Source: Patiria pectinifera (lineage: Eukaryota > Echinodermata > Asteroidea > Valvatida > Asterinidae). From it: a DNA stretch of 64,000 nucleotides. A program made the translations under genes and the position numbers. The notes beneath the pieces were generated by a model that saw only the letters and a program-made list of their open reading frames with translations, did no database searches and had not been told where the DNA came from. Below are positions 24,201 through 34,135 of this stretch, in pieces. Numbering within the stretch: the stretch's first letter is position 1; each line of letters begins with the position of its first letter. The stretch is from the NCBI GenBank assembly GCA_029964075.1, contig CM057140.1, positions 13,782,643 to 13,846,642 of the forward strand, given 5' to 3'.

Positions 24201-27200
24201 TAGTCCCTATGTGTGCACAGGTTAAATTATTATGACCCTGTGTCAAAGGTCATTATGAAAATCACACACTGGCTGATATCTGACTCTAACTTTTTTTTCT
24301 ATTCAGAGTTCTATCAATTTGCTTTTAATTCCTGTTGATTTTTAACACTTACAACCATGGTTTTCATATCAGCAAATTACAACTTATTCTATATTTTAAC
24401 AAAATAACTTGTATTCACTTTTACCCATTAATTTTTATTCAAATTGTTCTATGCGTTACTTGATGATAATTTTTTTACTAATGAAAATACTTGAAGTTAG
24501 GTGATGAAAATACTAATGATATATTGCCCATATTTTCTGTTAACTGAATAAATAAGTCTTCCATTTGCATTTATTTTGTAACATTGAAATCTGTCCAGAA
24601 AAGTGTTTAGTAACCTTCCATGATTTGCATTTTTTCCATAATTGTTTTCCATGTCGGGAGTTTGTACCATTCCATATTTTGGATAGCATTGTTTCAAAAT
24701 TCCAATTTTCAGAATCAGTCATCAAGCCCCAAAAATACATTTTAAAGGTTTTTAATGAATATTGTATTCATTTTGGCTGCCTTCATTTTTTGCCAAATGT
24801 TTGGTTTCTCAAGCATTGATGTTTGACATTGTTTCGGTTGTTCTATTCACCATCTTTGTTGTTAATTTTGCTTCGTCTCATTCACATTGCATGCTTATTG
24901 TCGTCACCATCCACTCATCAGAATCAGAGGATCTTCATCAAGGTACTCAACAAATCAGTGGACTTAGCAATCCACTGTATTGATCAGTGGACTGACAATC
25001 CACTATACTATATCATGGTGTTGATATTGTGTGTTGTTTGGTGCAGTGTTCAAAATCACTGTATTAATCAGTGGACTAACAATCCACTATACCATATCAT
25101 GGTGTTGATATTCAGTGTGTTGTTTGATGCAGTGTTCAAAATCACTGTATTAGTCAGTGGACTGACAGTCCACTACACCATATCATGGTGTTGATGGTCA
25201 GTGTGTTGTTGGTGCAGTGATCAAAAGCTCATGTTTGTGCTTCTTGGAAATTCCTCGCGTTTTTGTAATTTTTTATTCATTATCACCACAATAAATATGG
25301 AGTCAAATTATAACCTTTGAAGGTTTCCAACTCTAAAAAAACATTGATATTCCAAATCTCACTCCATTGAGTATTTCAATTAATTGATAGAACAGTGGTT
25401 TCTTTTGAAGAAAAAAAACCAGTATTTAAGGCCCCCCCAAAAAGTCTCCGGTTTCTGGTATGGAGCTTGTCCAAAAAGTGGTGTGGCGACGCGGCTTTTT
25501 TTTTTTTTTTTTACCTGACTTTTTGGCTTCAAATGTCGGCTGATGACTGCAAATGGTGCCCGACTAAACTTAGTGCAAATATATGGGAGTCCAGAGAGGC
25601 CGCATAAAGCTTATTCTCGACCATAACCCAATCTAAAAACACGTAAAAATTGTGCAGCAGCAGGAGGATTTCAGTCAAACCAGTGAATTTGGCGGTTTTG
25701 AGACATCATCTTTCATTGAAAAAAAAAAGTTTTCATTTTGCCAACGCGCATGGCTACGGCGACGCGCGCGCATACCAGAAACCGGAGACTTTTATTTTTT
25801 GGCCTAAGTCTTGGGTGGTTTTTTTTGTGGGGGGGGGGGCACTGCACAGTAATGTAGAAGACTTGTAACTACTTAACAATCTTTTTCCAGTGCTTGATAT
25901 TTAGTTTGAATGAACTAGAAAAGGGTGGCTTTAATATTACACTAACATCTCACCTTTTTTGTTTTCTTCACTAAATTTAGCCTGGTCTGTACTTCCAAGG
26001 AATATGAATTGACTTTGATAAAATATGAAACTCCTTTGAAGTACACTATAAATGCGATGACATCATTTTGTGCAAATTTTACCACTAACATTGGAATTGT
26101 TATGTCATTTTTCACGTTTCTACGAAATATGAACTCGACTTACCACGGAACTCGGTTGGAGTAACTAATGTTTTTCTTCTGCAAGAACTTCACACCTCTA
26201 ACAGAAACAATTACGTTACCAAAGCAAGCACACAAACACCCTAAAAAAATTGACAAAATCTACCCCTTGCTTCCCCAGGTACATCGGAGAGGTCGCGTTG
26301 GATTTTCCGGGTGTGGTCAAGCAGAGCACCCCACTCACCCCCATCCTGCTCCTCTACACCAAAGAGGGGGACCTTGCCGAGAAGATGTTCCATGAGTATG
26401 CAGCCAAGAGGCAGTGCAAGACGGTGGTGGTAGCGCTGAGCAACTCGGAGCAGAATGAGGAGAGGTCTATGAGGAGGTCTATACAGACGGCCATGCAGGA
26501 GGTAAGGGTGACACGTATGGTTACAGACACTATGATACAACCCCTCACATTCACCTCCATACAACCCATACCCTCATACAGCCCCAGACATACACCCTCA
26601 TACAGCTCCACACATACACCCTCATACGGCACCACGCATACACCCTCAAAAAAAACCCACGTTCACCCTGATATACAGCCCTACTCACACACCCTCACAT
26701 ATCTTTGTAAACGCCAGCAATTTTGGACCCCCTATTAGGAGTCCCTAATCCTCATTCCTTTGTTTGTACTTTTTAGCAACAGCTCTCATTGGTTTTGTAA
26801 CCGAATTTCAGTCATAGACTTTCGGTCAATCGTGGACCCTTTGTTTGTGCCCTAACCCTTTTGTCCCTGGTCCACGATTGCTGGTGTTTACATACTCACA
26901 CACCCACATACAGACCCATGCATTCACCCTTAGAGTGAAAGTGGCAAAGTGGTGGCAGTTACTCTTTTCTTTATATCAGAGCCATTGGGTGCTGCTGCAG
27001 AATGCCCACAATTCCCCCCACATCCTGAACACCTTGGAGACCGTCCTCAAGGAGTGCAGTCACAAGCACCAGATCAGCGAGTCCAACTTCCGTCTCTGGA
27101 TCTCAGCCAAGATGGCCCCCAGTATCCCCGTCCGTCTGCTGCAGTATGCCGTCAAGGTGGTCGTCGATTCGCCAAGGGTGAGTGAAACGGTGTCGGAATT

Positions 27201-30200
27201 GCTTGGCTGCGGCCTTTACCTGCAATATATCATTACTTTTAACCTTTTATTGCTGTTTTATTGGTGGTTTCATGCTTGTATCGGCCTCACACAAGTGATA
27301 TCAGTGAATCTAAAGTGTGATGTATTGGAGCGATTTATGTATAAGAATTTACCTTTTCTTCTTATTTTGCTCAGGTCAGTTTTGTACTGTTATATATACT
27401 ACATATGAATGGATATCTACACACAAATCTTGTTTTCTGTAGAAAGTTATTTTTTTCACTTGCCTTTGCAAAGTTTCTGCCCTTTTTTTTGGGGGGGGGG
27501 GATGTTTAAGGTTCAAAACTATTTTTCCCTTTCATCACATCCTCTGATCTCTCCAAAGATCATGAAAGACAGCCTCCAGCGCACCATGGCCCTGATCGAC
27601 ACGGACACCCTCAAGCTGAGCTCACGCAGCGAGTGGCCTCCCTTACTCCACAACCTGGCCATGCTGCACGCGACCATCCGACTACGAGGGCGCTTTAGCC
27701 GCGCAGGCTGGAACCAACCGAGCGCCATGGACTTTGGCTTCAATGAGATCAGCGTACGTTCCTAAATAACTGCTTGGAAAAAAATTACAGATTTTATGAA
27801 GTGATGAAGCAATGTCATTGTCGACCCCTGGATTATTCTATTTTGCTCATGGAAAATGGAATGCTCCAGGGATCACTTTGGAAATTGTGTTTTCACTGCA
27901 CTATTTATTATACGTGAAGTCAGTGTACCAAATCTTTCTCAGTGGTGATCCCTGGACCATTCTATTTTTACTTCCCTAATAGGGAATGGAATGCTCCAGG
28001 GATCACCACTGAGAAAGATTTTTTTATTGTACTGCGGATATTACATTTTGTGTGTATTTTTGTTTTTATTAAAAGAATGGAAGAAGAGATGCTTTGAAAA
28101 CTTGTTAGATTACCAGAAACTTCTTTATATTTTGGCATTCCGAACAGAAATAATCATTTAAGGTGGATCTTGGTACCTAGACTTTTAGTGCCTTTGTTAC
28201 CTTTTAGGGGATGAAAATTATTTTTAAAAAAAAATGTCCAATATTGTGAATATTCTTTAAAATTCCATTAAATGGCACTCACAAAAATGTTATTGATTGA
28301 CAGTAGAAGTTTCATTTTTTGGGGGGGGGGGTCAGATGGGAGGGAGACAACAAACCTACTAGATGCCTTAAAAGAACTCCCACATTTTTGGTGATCTTTA
28401 TCCTCTAAACGCCCCCCTTTCCACCCCACTTTCACCGACCAGGAGGCCATCCAAGTCGCCGCCAACCCTTTCAAGGACTACACCACCATAGAGGGCGAGA
28501 GCCTGAAAGGAATCTCCTGGATCGGCCTGCGCTACATCATCACTGAGCTGATCTACGGCAGTCACGTGACCGACGAGTACGACCAGACCAACCTGTCGGC
28601 CATGGTGGACTATTGGGTTGGGCCCAACGCCGTCAAGAGGGAGTACGAGGCAACCAAACGTAAGCTTGAGGACAAAAATTGACAGAGAAATACTTCCTAA
28701 CCTTCTTTGTTGAGTCCATCGTTGAGTGCTGGTACTCATTTGTACTCCTGGATGAAGAGAGACAGAGTTGGGGTGTCGTGGCTTGCCCAAGGACACAACA
28801 TATGTCCAGCAGCTGGATTCGAACCCCTGACCCTCTGATCATGAGTCACAAATCCTAACCACTAGACCGTCCCCCCCCCATGGATTTATAAGGTAATTGA
28901 GTTCAATTGCTTGACCAGCTTTAATTATTAAGTTTATTTGTTTATCAATAAATAATATAAATCATACAATCTCTCTGTCTTAGTACGCTACAAGATCCCG
29001 GCGGCGTTCTTCAGCAACAACGTTCGTCTGACGGCCATCATGCAGTCGCTGGAGTCCATCACTAACCACAGCCTTGATGTGCCTGAGGCGTGTAACATCC
29101 ACACATCAATGGAGGTAGGTTTCATGTCCAGAGTTTGTTATTAACATACAAGCCCGAGTGTAACACTTTCGTCAAACTGGTGTTCCAGAATCTCACCGAG
29201 CCAAAATGTATTTAGAGCAACTCAAGTCGATCCCAATAGAATTTGGTTTCGGACAAGCAACCATTAATGTTCAAAGTTTCCATTGCTTAGTCTCTGGTGT
29301 CGTTTCAATCATTAAAATTTTGCAACAGCTGATCCAACTTAATTCTAGACTTTGGAATACTGTAGTACAAAGCCACTCTGGAATGCCAAGTTTCAAATGA
29401 GCGACACCTTATTTAAAGGAAATGAGTAGGGCGTTTGAAGGAAATTTGCTTATTGGAAAGATTTGGCAAATAGAGAGTATAATGAATGTAGAGGAAAATA
29501 ACTGAGCATTTTTTGAAAAAATGAATAACAACAAATGTGCTAAAATATCATAGTTTTGGCAAATAACATGTTTTTCTGAAATGTCTAATTGTTTTCCTAA
29601 AAAAATGTTGGAAGTTGAAATATAAATGTTAACCTCATTGCACACAAAATCATTTTGTGCCGCACTTCGCTAAACTCTATTAATATCACAACCTATCAGA
29701 ATTTTGTGTCATAAAAAAAACCATCTTTTGCATATTAAAGTATTGCAGAATAATTTTTAAAAGCTAAACAAAAAAACCATTGCAGTTCAATTTGCATAAA
29801 ATGCATGACTTAGTGGTGCTAGCATAGCTAAACTCTCCTGCAAAATTAGCATACCGCCCTCAATAGTTCTTGCATATATAGCCAATAGAAAATTTAGTAA
29901 TTGCTGCCAGTAATATTTTGTTTTTTAAATTTTTCATTGTGATTTCATTGCATTGTGTCTATTAGGACGATGGACGATTAATGGTAAGAAATAAAAAAGA
30001 AACAAATGTATAACTTTTTTTTGAAAACTGTGTGATCCATTCTAACAGTGTGCTGTGAACTAACTGTAATCAGATTTGTATAGTTTTCATATTTTTATTT
30101 TTTTTGTCAATTTGAGAAGAAAAAAACAAGAAAACTGGGATCCTGTTTTTTTTATCGCTTTAAAGTGAATTAATAAAAAGAATTTTCCAGTATAAAATCC

Positions 30201-33200
30201 AGAAACAGTCCACCAGGCTGCCCCTAAAAGAATTTGAAAAAAATTTGAAACCTTAACATTACCAGTTTTAGATAAAACAACTTGGTGAGTCAGGTTGGCG
30301 TAGCAGTACTTTCCTCGCCTTCCACCGCTGTGTCCCGGGTTCGATTCCTGCCTGGGCCAATGTGTGAATTGGGTTTTCAGTCCCAGCTTGATGCCGTGGG
30401 TTTTCCCAAGAATATTCTTCTGGGGTTTTCCTTCCACATTTAATAAAGTGTAATTTCTTCACACTGTCTTCTCTTTACTGGGCCCCATGGGAGATCAGTG
30501 GATTCCACTGAATGGGCTACCCAGTTAAAATAAGAATTTAATAAAATAAATTAAAGTAGCATATCAAATGAAAATTTGTGATTTTACATGGTATGGAAAA
30601 CAAATATTGAAAATGATTCACAATGTCAGGATTTTTTTTTATTAAAATGGGAATGCTTCACTTAGGTTTACTTTTTTTTGGTTGCATGCTGCATATTCAC
30701 AATTGTAACATTTTCAAACAGTATTTTTATTCTTCAATGTTTTAACTCCTCTCATTTGCATGTTGTGTTTCACTTGTGTATGCCTTCAACTTTTTTCCAT
30801 GTTACATGTATGTGCCTCACTCTAAAATCACCCAATCCTTTGTCAAATTGATGCTTTGACCAGTTTAGTCTGTTACAAGTTTAAGTCTTTTCCCCCCTTT
30901 TTTTTAGACTGCGCTTGGTGACGATCAGTACATCTACACTCGTCTGAATGCCATACTAGACTCCATGCCATCCTCCAATACACTCTGCCATGTGCTGCAG
31001 CCACGCCCTGCCACGCCCTTCAAAGGTAATCAGTTAATCTCTGACACGCCCTACAAAGGAACTATTAAACTCTGGTATGAATGAAAAAGGAGAGTCTTTT
31101 GGAAAAGTGGTAATGTTTGGAACGTTGTTTTTGGAAAACCACCTTTTAAAAATTTTGGAACGATGTGGAGAAAACAATTTTTGGAAATTTTTTTTACTGC
31201 TGTAGAAAATTGATTTAACTCAATTTTCCCTTTTTTTTCTCCAAGGTCCGTCAGTTGCCAGTGTGAACGGTAGTGCCATGTACCCCAACATTGCAGCCAT
31301 GGGCGTGTACGCCAGCGCCAGCGTCTCGGCCGTGCAGAACAGGAAGGAGCTGGAATTGTGGGAAATCTGCCATACGATGTTAAACAAGGTCCCCAGGGGC
31401 TGGAACAGGGTGAGTTATCGACTCCGTGCATGAACAACAGAGGGCACTATTTAACCTTAAAATGAGATTGCTAGAAATTTACTCTTTTGCAAAGCAACAT
31501 TCTCTACTTGTTCCTAAATCTTTCTTTTTTTCGACATCGTTGCAGGATTACGTTACTGAGCGTGTGCGCAAGACGGGCGGGGACACGCCCTTCAATCGCT
31601 TCATCCTGCGAGAGATTGACCTCATGCTCAAGCTGCTGACGGACATCAAAACATCTCTACAGGTAAAAAAGAACGACAGTTACAAGACGTTTCCTGAATA
31701 AAAGTTGTCAAAAAAAGGATAAGAGTCTATGAGATCATTTTCCCTCACATACCTGAATATTTGAAAAATATCTGAAGAACATTCCAAATGAATGGACACC
31801 GTCTTTAGCAGGATCTAAATTTGTATCAGTATGTATTAAAAATTTTATCCAAAATCACACTGGATGCAAAATAATGACTGGGTTTTTTTTAGTATGATTT
31901 CAAGCTCATCCTTGATGTAAAGTTTGGAAGAGGCTGTGAAAATTTAAAAAAATTCTTGTGATTTTGAATCCCTATGGTTGAAACTCACATTCATTCAGTG
32001 ACCAAGGCCTGTCTGTTCTAAATGCAAAATCATTATCAAGCCCATACCAAGTGAAAATCACTTCCAAAATCCACCAAAGACAAGTTTGAAAAACATTATC
32101 TCTCATGGAATCATGTTTTTCCTTGCAGAAACTGAAAGCCCTAACGGAGAAGCCAACGGAAGTCTTCGGCGACCAGATGTCAGAGACGCTTATCTCCATC
32201 GCCGACGACCTCTACCATCATCGCATCCCGGCCCACTGGTGTGACCTGGCCGGTGACTCCATGCCCCCCATCAACTGGCCCCTGGGACAGTTCCTGAACG
32301 ACCTGTCCCAGCGCTGTCAACACCTGGAACGGATTATCATACAGGTTAGTTAACCAGTTAAACCAGGTTAGACTAAGGCTTGTTTGTATCCGTGGTACGG
32401 ATTATTGGAAAGGTTAGTTAAAACAGATTGGAAAGGTTAGTTAAAACAGATGGTATGAATTACCAAAGGCGTCATGTGGATAACCAGATGGACAGTTGTT
32501 ATTGATTTATGTTTCTGGAATTATTTTTCTGATTACTGGTTTTAATAAATAACTTACAGTGAAATTCGATAAGTCATACCTCAAGGGAACAGGTTTGAAA
32601 TTTGACTTAAGCAGAGTTTTGAGTTAAGCAGGGTTAACATTGTACATCATTGTTATACTACTGAAGGGAATGGATTCTTTGTTTGACTTAACAGTTGTTT
32701 TGATTTATCAGAGTTTGACTTATCGAGATTTCACTGTATTTATTAAAACCGGTTAGGCTTTAGATTAGTCTGAATGTGTAGCATGGATTAACCTCTGCAC
32801 TAGATTTGTTGTCAAATGTTTATTGGTTTCAAAATCTGTATGGTTGGCAATCAGATTAGTTCATCCTTTAAACTGGTTTAGCCGTAGGCTTGTCACTGCT
32901 TTTACCATCTGATATGGATTACCTTGGCTAGTGAACTCATTTAAACCGGTCAGGTCTGAGAATTGTCACCTATTTCATCATCTGGCGTGATAATCCATAT
33001 TTTTTGGTATCGGCTTAGAAATGCTTTTGGCTTCAACATATGGGGTGGATTGTCAAAGTGGTAGATTAGTATATCACTTTGTTTCCACATCTGGAAGGAA
33101 TTTGTTTATACGCAGCTTGTAAAACTTCTCCAACATAGGGCGTATCCTTGTTGATCATTAAACCTATTTTTTTTTTTTTTCATTTCCGCTCAGGGTCGTG

Positions 33201-34135
33201 ATAAGTTCCCAGCCTACTGGTTAGGAGCCTTCTTCCATCCCAAGAGCCTTCTTGCCTTGCTGCGCCAAGACGCGATCCGGTCCTACGGCAGCAGCACCAC
33301 CCAGGTGGAACCGTTTGTCTTCCAGACCGAGATCACAGCCAGAGATAAAGATCATGTGAGTCATCATAGGTCAATCACAATGGAATCATAACTCATCACA
33401 GGCCATCACAAGCCATTATAAGTCAATCACAAGTCGGTCATAAGTCAGTCACAAGTCATCACAAGTCCGAGTAGGTCAATCGTAAGTCATCACAGGTCAG
33501 TACAGTCAATCACGAGCCATTATAGGTCAATCACATGTCAATCATAAGTCAATCACAAGTCAATCACAAGTCAATCTCAATTCAATCACAAATAAGCCAT
33601 TGCAGGTCAATCACATGTCAATCACAATTTGAATCACAAATAAGCCATTGCAGGTCAATCACATGTCAATCACATGTCAATCATAAGTCAGTCTCAAGCC
33701 AATCACATTCAATCATAAGTTAATCATAACTCATCATAGGTCAGTAATGTAGCGTGGAGTTTCTTATGGTTTCTTATTTATTCCCCCCCCCCCCCCCCCC
33801 CCTTTCAGGTGCGAGACCCACCCCAAGAGGGCATGTTCGTCTACGGCATCTACATCTGGGGCTGCACCTGGGAGAAGACGACAGGCGAGCTCCAGGACAC
33901 GCCCCCACGCCACGGCCCCACCCCTCTTCCCATCGTCCACGTCCTCTGCATGCCGCAGAGCGAGAAGCCCGCCCTGAACGACCCCCAGAAGGCCGCGGAG
34001 ACCTTCAACTGTCCCGTCTACCCAACGCGGGTCAGCTCGCGGGAGCCTGTGTTTACGATGGACGTCAGGCACGACAACGTGTCGGCCACTAAGTGGGCTT
34101 TGAGGGGGATGGCGGCCACAATACGGCCCTACTAG
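3248..34135 (+). CDS. DNHD1: Divergent dynein heavy chain, C-terminal 1,875 residues (DNHD1-like), 5' end outside window
   Basis: Thirty exons join in one frame with matching phases: 3248-3387, 4175-4306, 4851-5052, 5879-6018, 6806-7059, 7517-7662, 8095-8344, 12028-12237, 12876-13114, 15268-15473, 16182-16419, 18603-18785, 19312-19467, 20098-20307, 20453-20598, 20995-21180, 22425-22536, 23148-23321, 23844-24079, 26279-26501, 26980-27177, 27559-27753, 28443-28659, 28984-29114, 30908-31025, 31246-31409, 31546-31662, 32129-32344, 33194-33355, 33809-34135. Order: end of AAA4, coiled-coil stalk with microtubule-binding domain, AAA5, AAA6, C-terminal domain. The first exon has a strong acceptor and begins mid-domain, so upstream exons lie off the left edge. 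Dynein landmarks such as NPP in the stalk tip, WVLLQN in AAA6, AGWN and CPVYPT are present, but much of the rest is far from axonemal and cytoplasmic heavy chains. That is why DNHD1, a degenerate dynein linked to sperm flagella, is preferred. The orthology is inference; the dynein family is near certain. Confidence 0.85.
3420..3710 (+). repeat. 11-bp minisatellite (AAGTCARTCAC) after a dynein donor
   Basis: About 25 units of AAGTCAGTCAC / AAGTCAATCAC and variants start some 30 bases after the donor at 3388. Because 11 is not a multiple of 3, the array yields spurious Ser/Gln/His-rich frames. Confidence 0.9.
3785..4125 (-). repeat. Inverted array of the same minisatellite
   Basis: Units of GACTTGTGATT/G, the reverse complement of the array at 3420-3710. 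The two face each other over about 75 bases, so the intron RNA could fold into a long imperfect hairpin. Confidence 0.9.
4390..4625 (+). repeat. GCTTAGCA-family dispersed repeat (copy in dynein intron 2)
   Basis: Member of a family whose members share GCTTAGCA ends and a GGTTACCAGCC..TGACTGGTTCCCA core. Other copies: 7165-7375, 9590-9845, 11165-11310, 20745-20920 and 40795-40980. Some are flanked by GGGCCC-like bases. Probably a MITE family; coding potential is absent. Confidence 0.75.
5245..5400 (-). mobile_element. tRNA-derived SINE
   Basis: On the minus strand an A box (TGGTTGAGTGG, 5377-5387) and a B box (GGTTCGAGTCC, 5333-5343) sit 34 bases apart, but the acceptor arms do not pair. A tail ending CACCGAGTATACAATG follows. 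It matches the copy at 37180-37325. Confidence 0.8.
6012..6235 (+). repeat. Tandem duplication of an exon end and donor (dynein exon 4)
   Basis: AGCTCAGGT(G)AACTTGCCTC at 6012 recurs as AGCTCAGGTGGACTTGCCTC at 6157, and about 75 following bases also match. Offset is 145 bp. The second copy carries a donor-like site but no upstream exon. Confidence 0.8.
10165..10311. mobile_element. Short terminal-inverted-repeat element
   Basis: TATAGAGTACCGAAGTG and CACTTCAGTACTCTATA (one mismatch) bound 147 bp. No coding frame. Confidence 0.7.
11563..11586 (+). other. Weak candidate 24-nt micro-exon in the long dynein intron
   Basis: A 24-nt stretch ending in a good donor (gtaagt) keeps phase 1 and would add RESVVTKS before KSKDQ of exon 8. 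The acceptor (gaaaaag) is poor. This is the only coding-like signal in the 8345-12027 intron. Confidence 0.2.
12167..12742 (+). repeat. Four copies of the dynein exon 8 3' end with its donor
   Basis: The true exon end (12167-12240) is followed by degenerate copies at 12330-12410, 12485-12568 and 12654-12742. Each has the CACTACCTGCCCAAG-like start, the GACTGG motif and a GTAAGAT(G/T) donor. Between them are GTGGTATAGTAAAACTA spacers that continue to about 12855. Confidence 0.85.
15488..16115 (+). repeat. Second AAGTCA minisatellite, dynein intron 10
   Basis: Degenerate CACAAGTCAGTCA-type units fill most of the intron, starting 15 bases after the donor at 15474. It is related to the arrays at 3420 and 33360. 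Confidence 0.9.
16438..18356. mobile_element. Foldback (TU-like) transposon in dynein intron 11
   Basis: Arms of about 285 bp, 16438-16722 and 18070-18356, are inverted copies of each other. Each has a stretch of 15-16 bp tandem units (CCGACTCGCCCCCTGA type) and an inner part (GATGCACCGTACGGGGACAT). The flanks share the 8-bp direct repeat TAATGCAT at 16430-16437 and 18357-18364, a likely target-site duplication. The 1.35 kb centre has no transposase-like frame, so it is non-autonomous. Sea-urchin TU elements have inverted arms built from 15-bp repeats. Confidence 0.85.
18530..18640 (+). repeat. Partial duplication of the dynein exon 12 acceptor region
   Basis: AATCCCTTCCCAGGTTTACATCAGG..GCATCTTGAATCTC at about 18520-18562 is a decayed copy of the real acceptor and first exon bases at 18585-18640. 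It leaves a decoy acceptor about 70 bases upstream. Confidence 0.6.
18790..19265 (+). repeat. Four tandem copies of the GCTTAGCA repeat, filling dynein intron 12
   Basis: Units of about 117 bp share TTTGCTTAGCAAA, AGGTTACCAGCC, AAATGTCATGTGATGTGTAT and GTGACTGGTTCCCAGCTG. The array starts a few bases after the donor and reaches almost to the next exon. Confidence 0.9.
22604..22827 (+). mobile_element. MITE family with AACCAGTT ends, copy 1
   Basis: Shares GGATTATTTTGACATTGACC, CCAGACGGGTTCAGGCC, CCTGATATTTCC and CGCTCG patches with the copy at 36703-36944. The ends ACCCAGTT and AACTGGTTAA form a short inverted repeat. Confidence 0.75.
23420..23825 (-). mobile_element. Cluster of three tRNA-like SINEs, third family
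   Basis: Three minus-strand copies each show a B box (rc of GGATTCGAACCCCTGACC near 23484, 23624 and 23778) and the body CTTGCCCAAGGACACA. A fourth copy is at 28700-28880. Confidence 0.75.
24977..25225 (+). repeat. 84-86 bp tandem repeat, three copies
   Basis: Units begin at 24977, 25061 and 25147 (GTATTRRTCAGTGGACT...). Each carries the small inverted pair AGTGGACTGAC / ATCCACT that could form a hairpin. Confidence 0.85.
25425..25810. mobile_element. MITE-like element with 21-bp perfect inverted repeats
   Basis: AAGTCTCCGGTTTCTGGTAT at 25442 is inverted as ATACCAGAAACCGGAGACTT ending at 25791 (21-bp match). The interior has no coding frame. Outer bases (GGCCCCCCC / TTTTTTGGCC) may extend the repeat. 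Confidence 0.75.
26510..26700 (+). repeat. Degenerate tandem repeat after dynein exon 20
   Basis: CACCCTCATACAGC-type units of about 30 bp start close to the donor at 26502. Confidence 0.7.
27931..28020. repeat. 90-bp hairpin with 26-bp perfect arms
   Basis: AATCTTTCTCAGTGGTGATC... (27931-27956) and its exact reverse complement (27995-28020) flank a loop that itself can pair (TTCCC/GGGAA, CATTC/GAATG). A diverged relative lies at about 27815-27900. It is a palindromic MITE or small-RNA-source hairpin. Confidence 0.85.
28700..28880 (-). mobile_element. tRNA-like SINE, third family, single copy
   Basis: CTTGCCCAAGGACACAACAT and GGATTCGAACCCCTGACC match the cluster at 23420-23825. Confidence 0.75.
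29966..29983 (+). other. Candidate 18-nt micro-exon of the dynein gene
   Basis: Between exons 24 and 25, both phase 0, lies an 18-nt stretch bounded by tctattag and gtaaga. It would add six residues (DDGRLM) in frame between SME and TALG. The acceptor has only a modest pyrimidine tract. It may be an alternative micro-exon or chance. Confidence 0.35.
30283..30445 (+). mobile_element. tRNA-derived SINE, second family
   Basis: A box TGGCGTAGCAG (30296-30306), B box GGTTCGATTCC (30338-30348) and a body with GAATTGGGTTTTCAGTCCC and GTGGGTTTTCCC. Fragments of the same body occur at 7868-7930 and 38697-38790. Confidence 0.75.
32557..32736. mobile_element. Tc1/mariner-superfamily (pogo/Tigger-like) MITE
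   Basis: Ends CAGTGAAATTCGATAAGTCA and TGACTTATCGAGATTTCACTG are inverted and flanked by TA on both sides (32555-32556 and 32737-32738). The length of 180 bp leaves no room for a transposase. Confidence 0.8.
33360..33750 (+). repeat. Third AAGTCA minisatellite, last dynein intron
   Basis: Units such as GTCAATCACAA run from the donor (gtgagtcatcataggtcaatc) almost to the acceptor. They make up most of this 453-bp intron. Confidence 0.9.
33783..33802 (+). repeat. C20 homopolymer in the last dynein acceptor tract
   Basis: A run of about 20 C, then TTTCAG and the last coding exon. It serves as the pyrimidine tract of that acceptor. Confidence 0.9.

Larger units (their letters stand above)
20453..27753 (+). 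other. Dynein exons 15-22: AAA5-AAA6 helices and AAA6
   Basis: Residues 903-1392. A helical stretch (903-1110) precedes AAA6. FDWMLDEQ and LRAFRPDRIMQAGTVFV match the 'LRxLRPDRM' helix of dynein AAA6. STPLTPILLLY replaces 'SxxxTPlIFxLS'. SHWVLLQNAHNSPHILNTLE (1262-1281) matches the conserved 'GxWVxLQNxHL...LE'. Exon 22 has LHNLAMLHATIRLRGRFSRA followed by GWN, matching 'FHAvxxERRKFGxxGWN'. The glycine before WVLLQN is serine here. Confidence 0.8.
28443..34135 (+). other. Dynein exons 23-30: C-terminal domain
   Basis: Residues 1393-1875. WIGLRYIITELIYGSHVTDE matches 'xxLRYLxGExxYGGRVTDxxD'. PINWPLGQFLNDLSQRCQHL matches 'PLxxWxxDLxxR'. YWLGAFFHPKSLLALLRQDA matches 'WxSGFFxPQgFLTaxxQ..AR'. The last exon ends GIYIWGCTWEK...CPVYPT..., then the stop TAG at 34133. 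A small loop with Asn/Ser (about 1547-1580) is unusual. The C-terminal domain is retained, as in most animal dyneins. Confidence 0.85.

Noticed and set aside
26845-27408. 187-codon frame read as one protein
   Set aside because: Only 26980-27177 is real (dynein exon 21); the rest is intron read-through.
33360-33750. CRISPR-like array
   Set aside because: Units are short, degenerate and contiguous with no spacers, and the DNA is animal.
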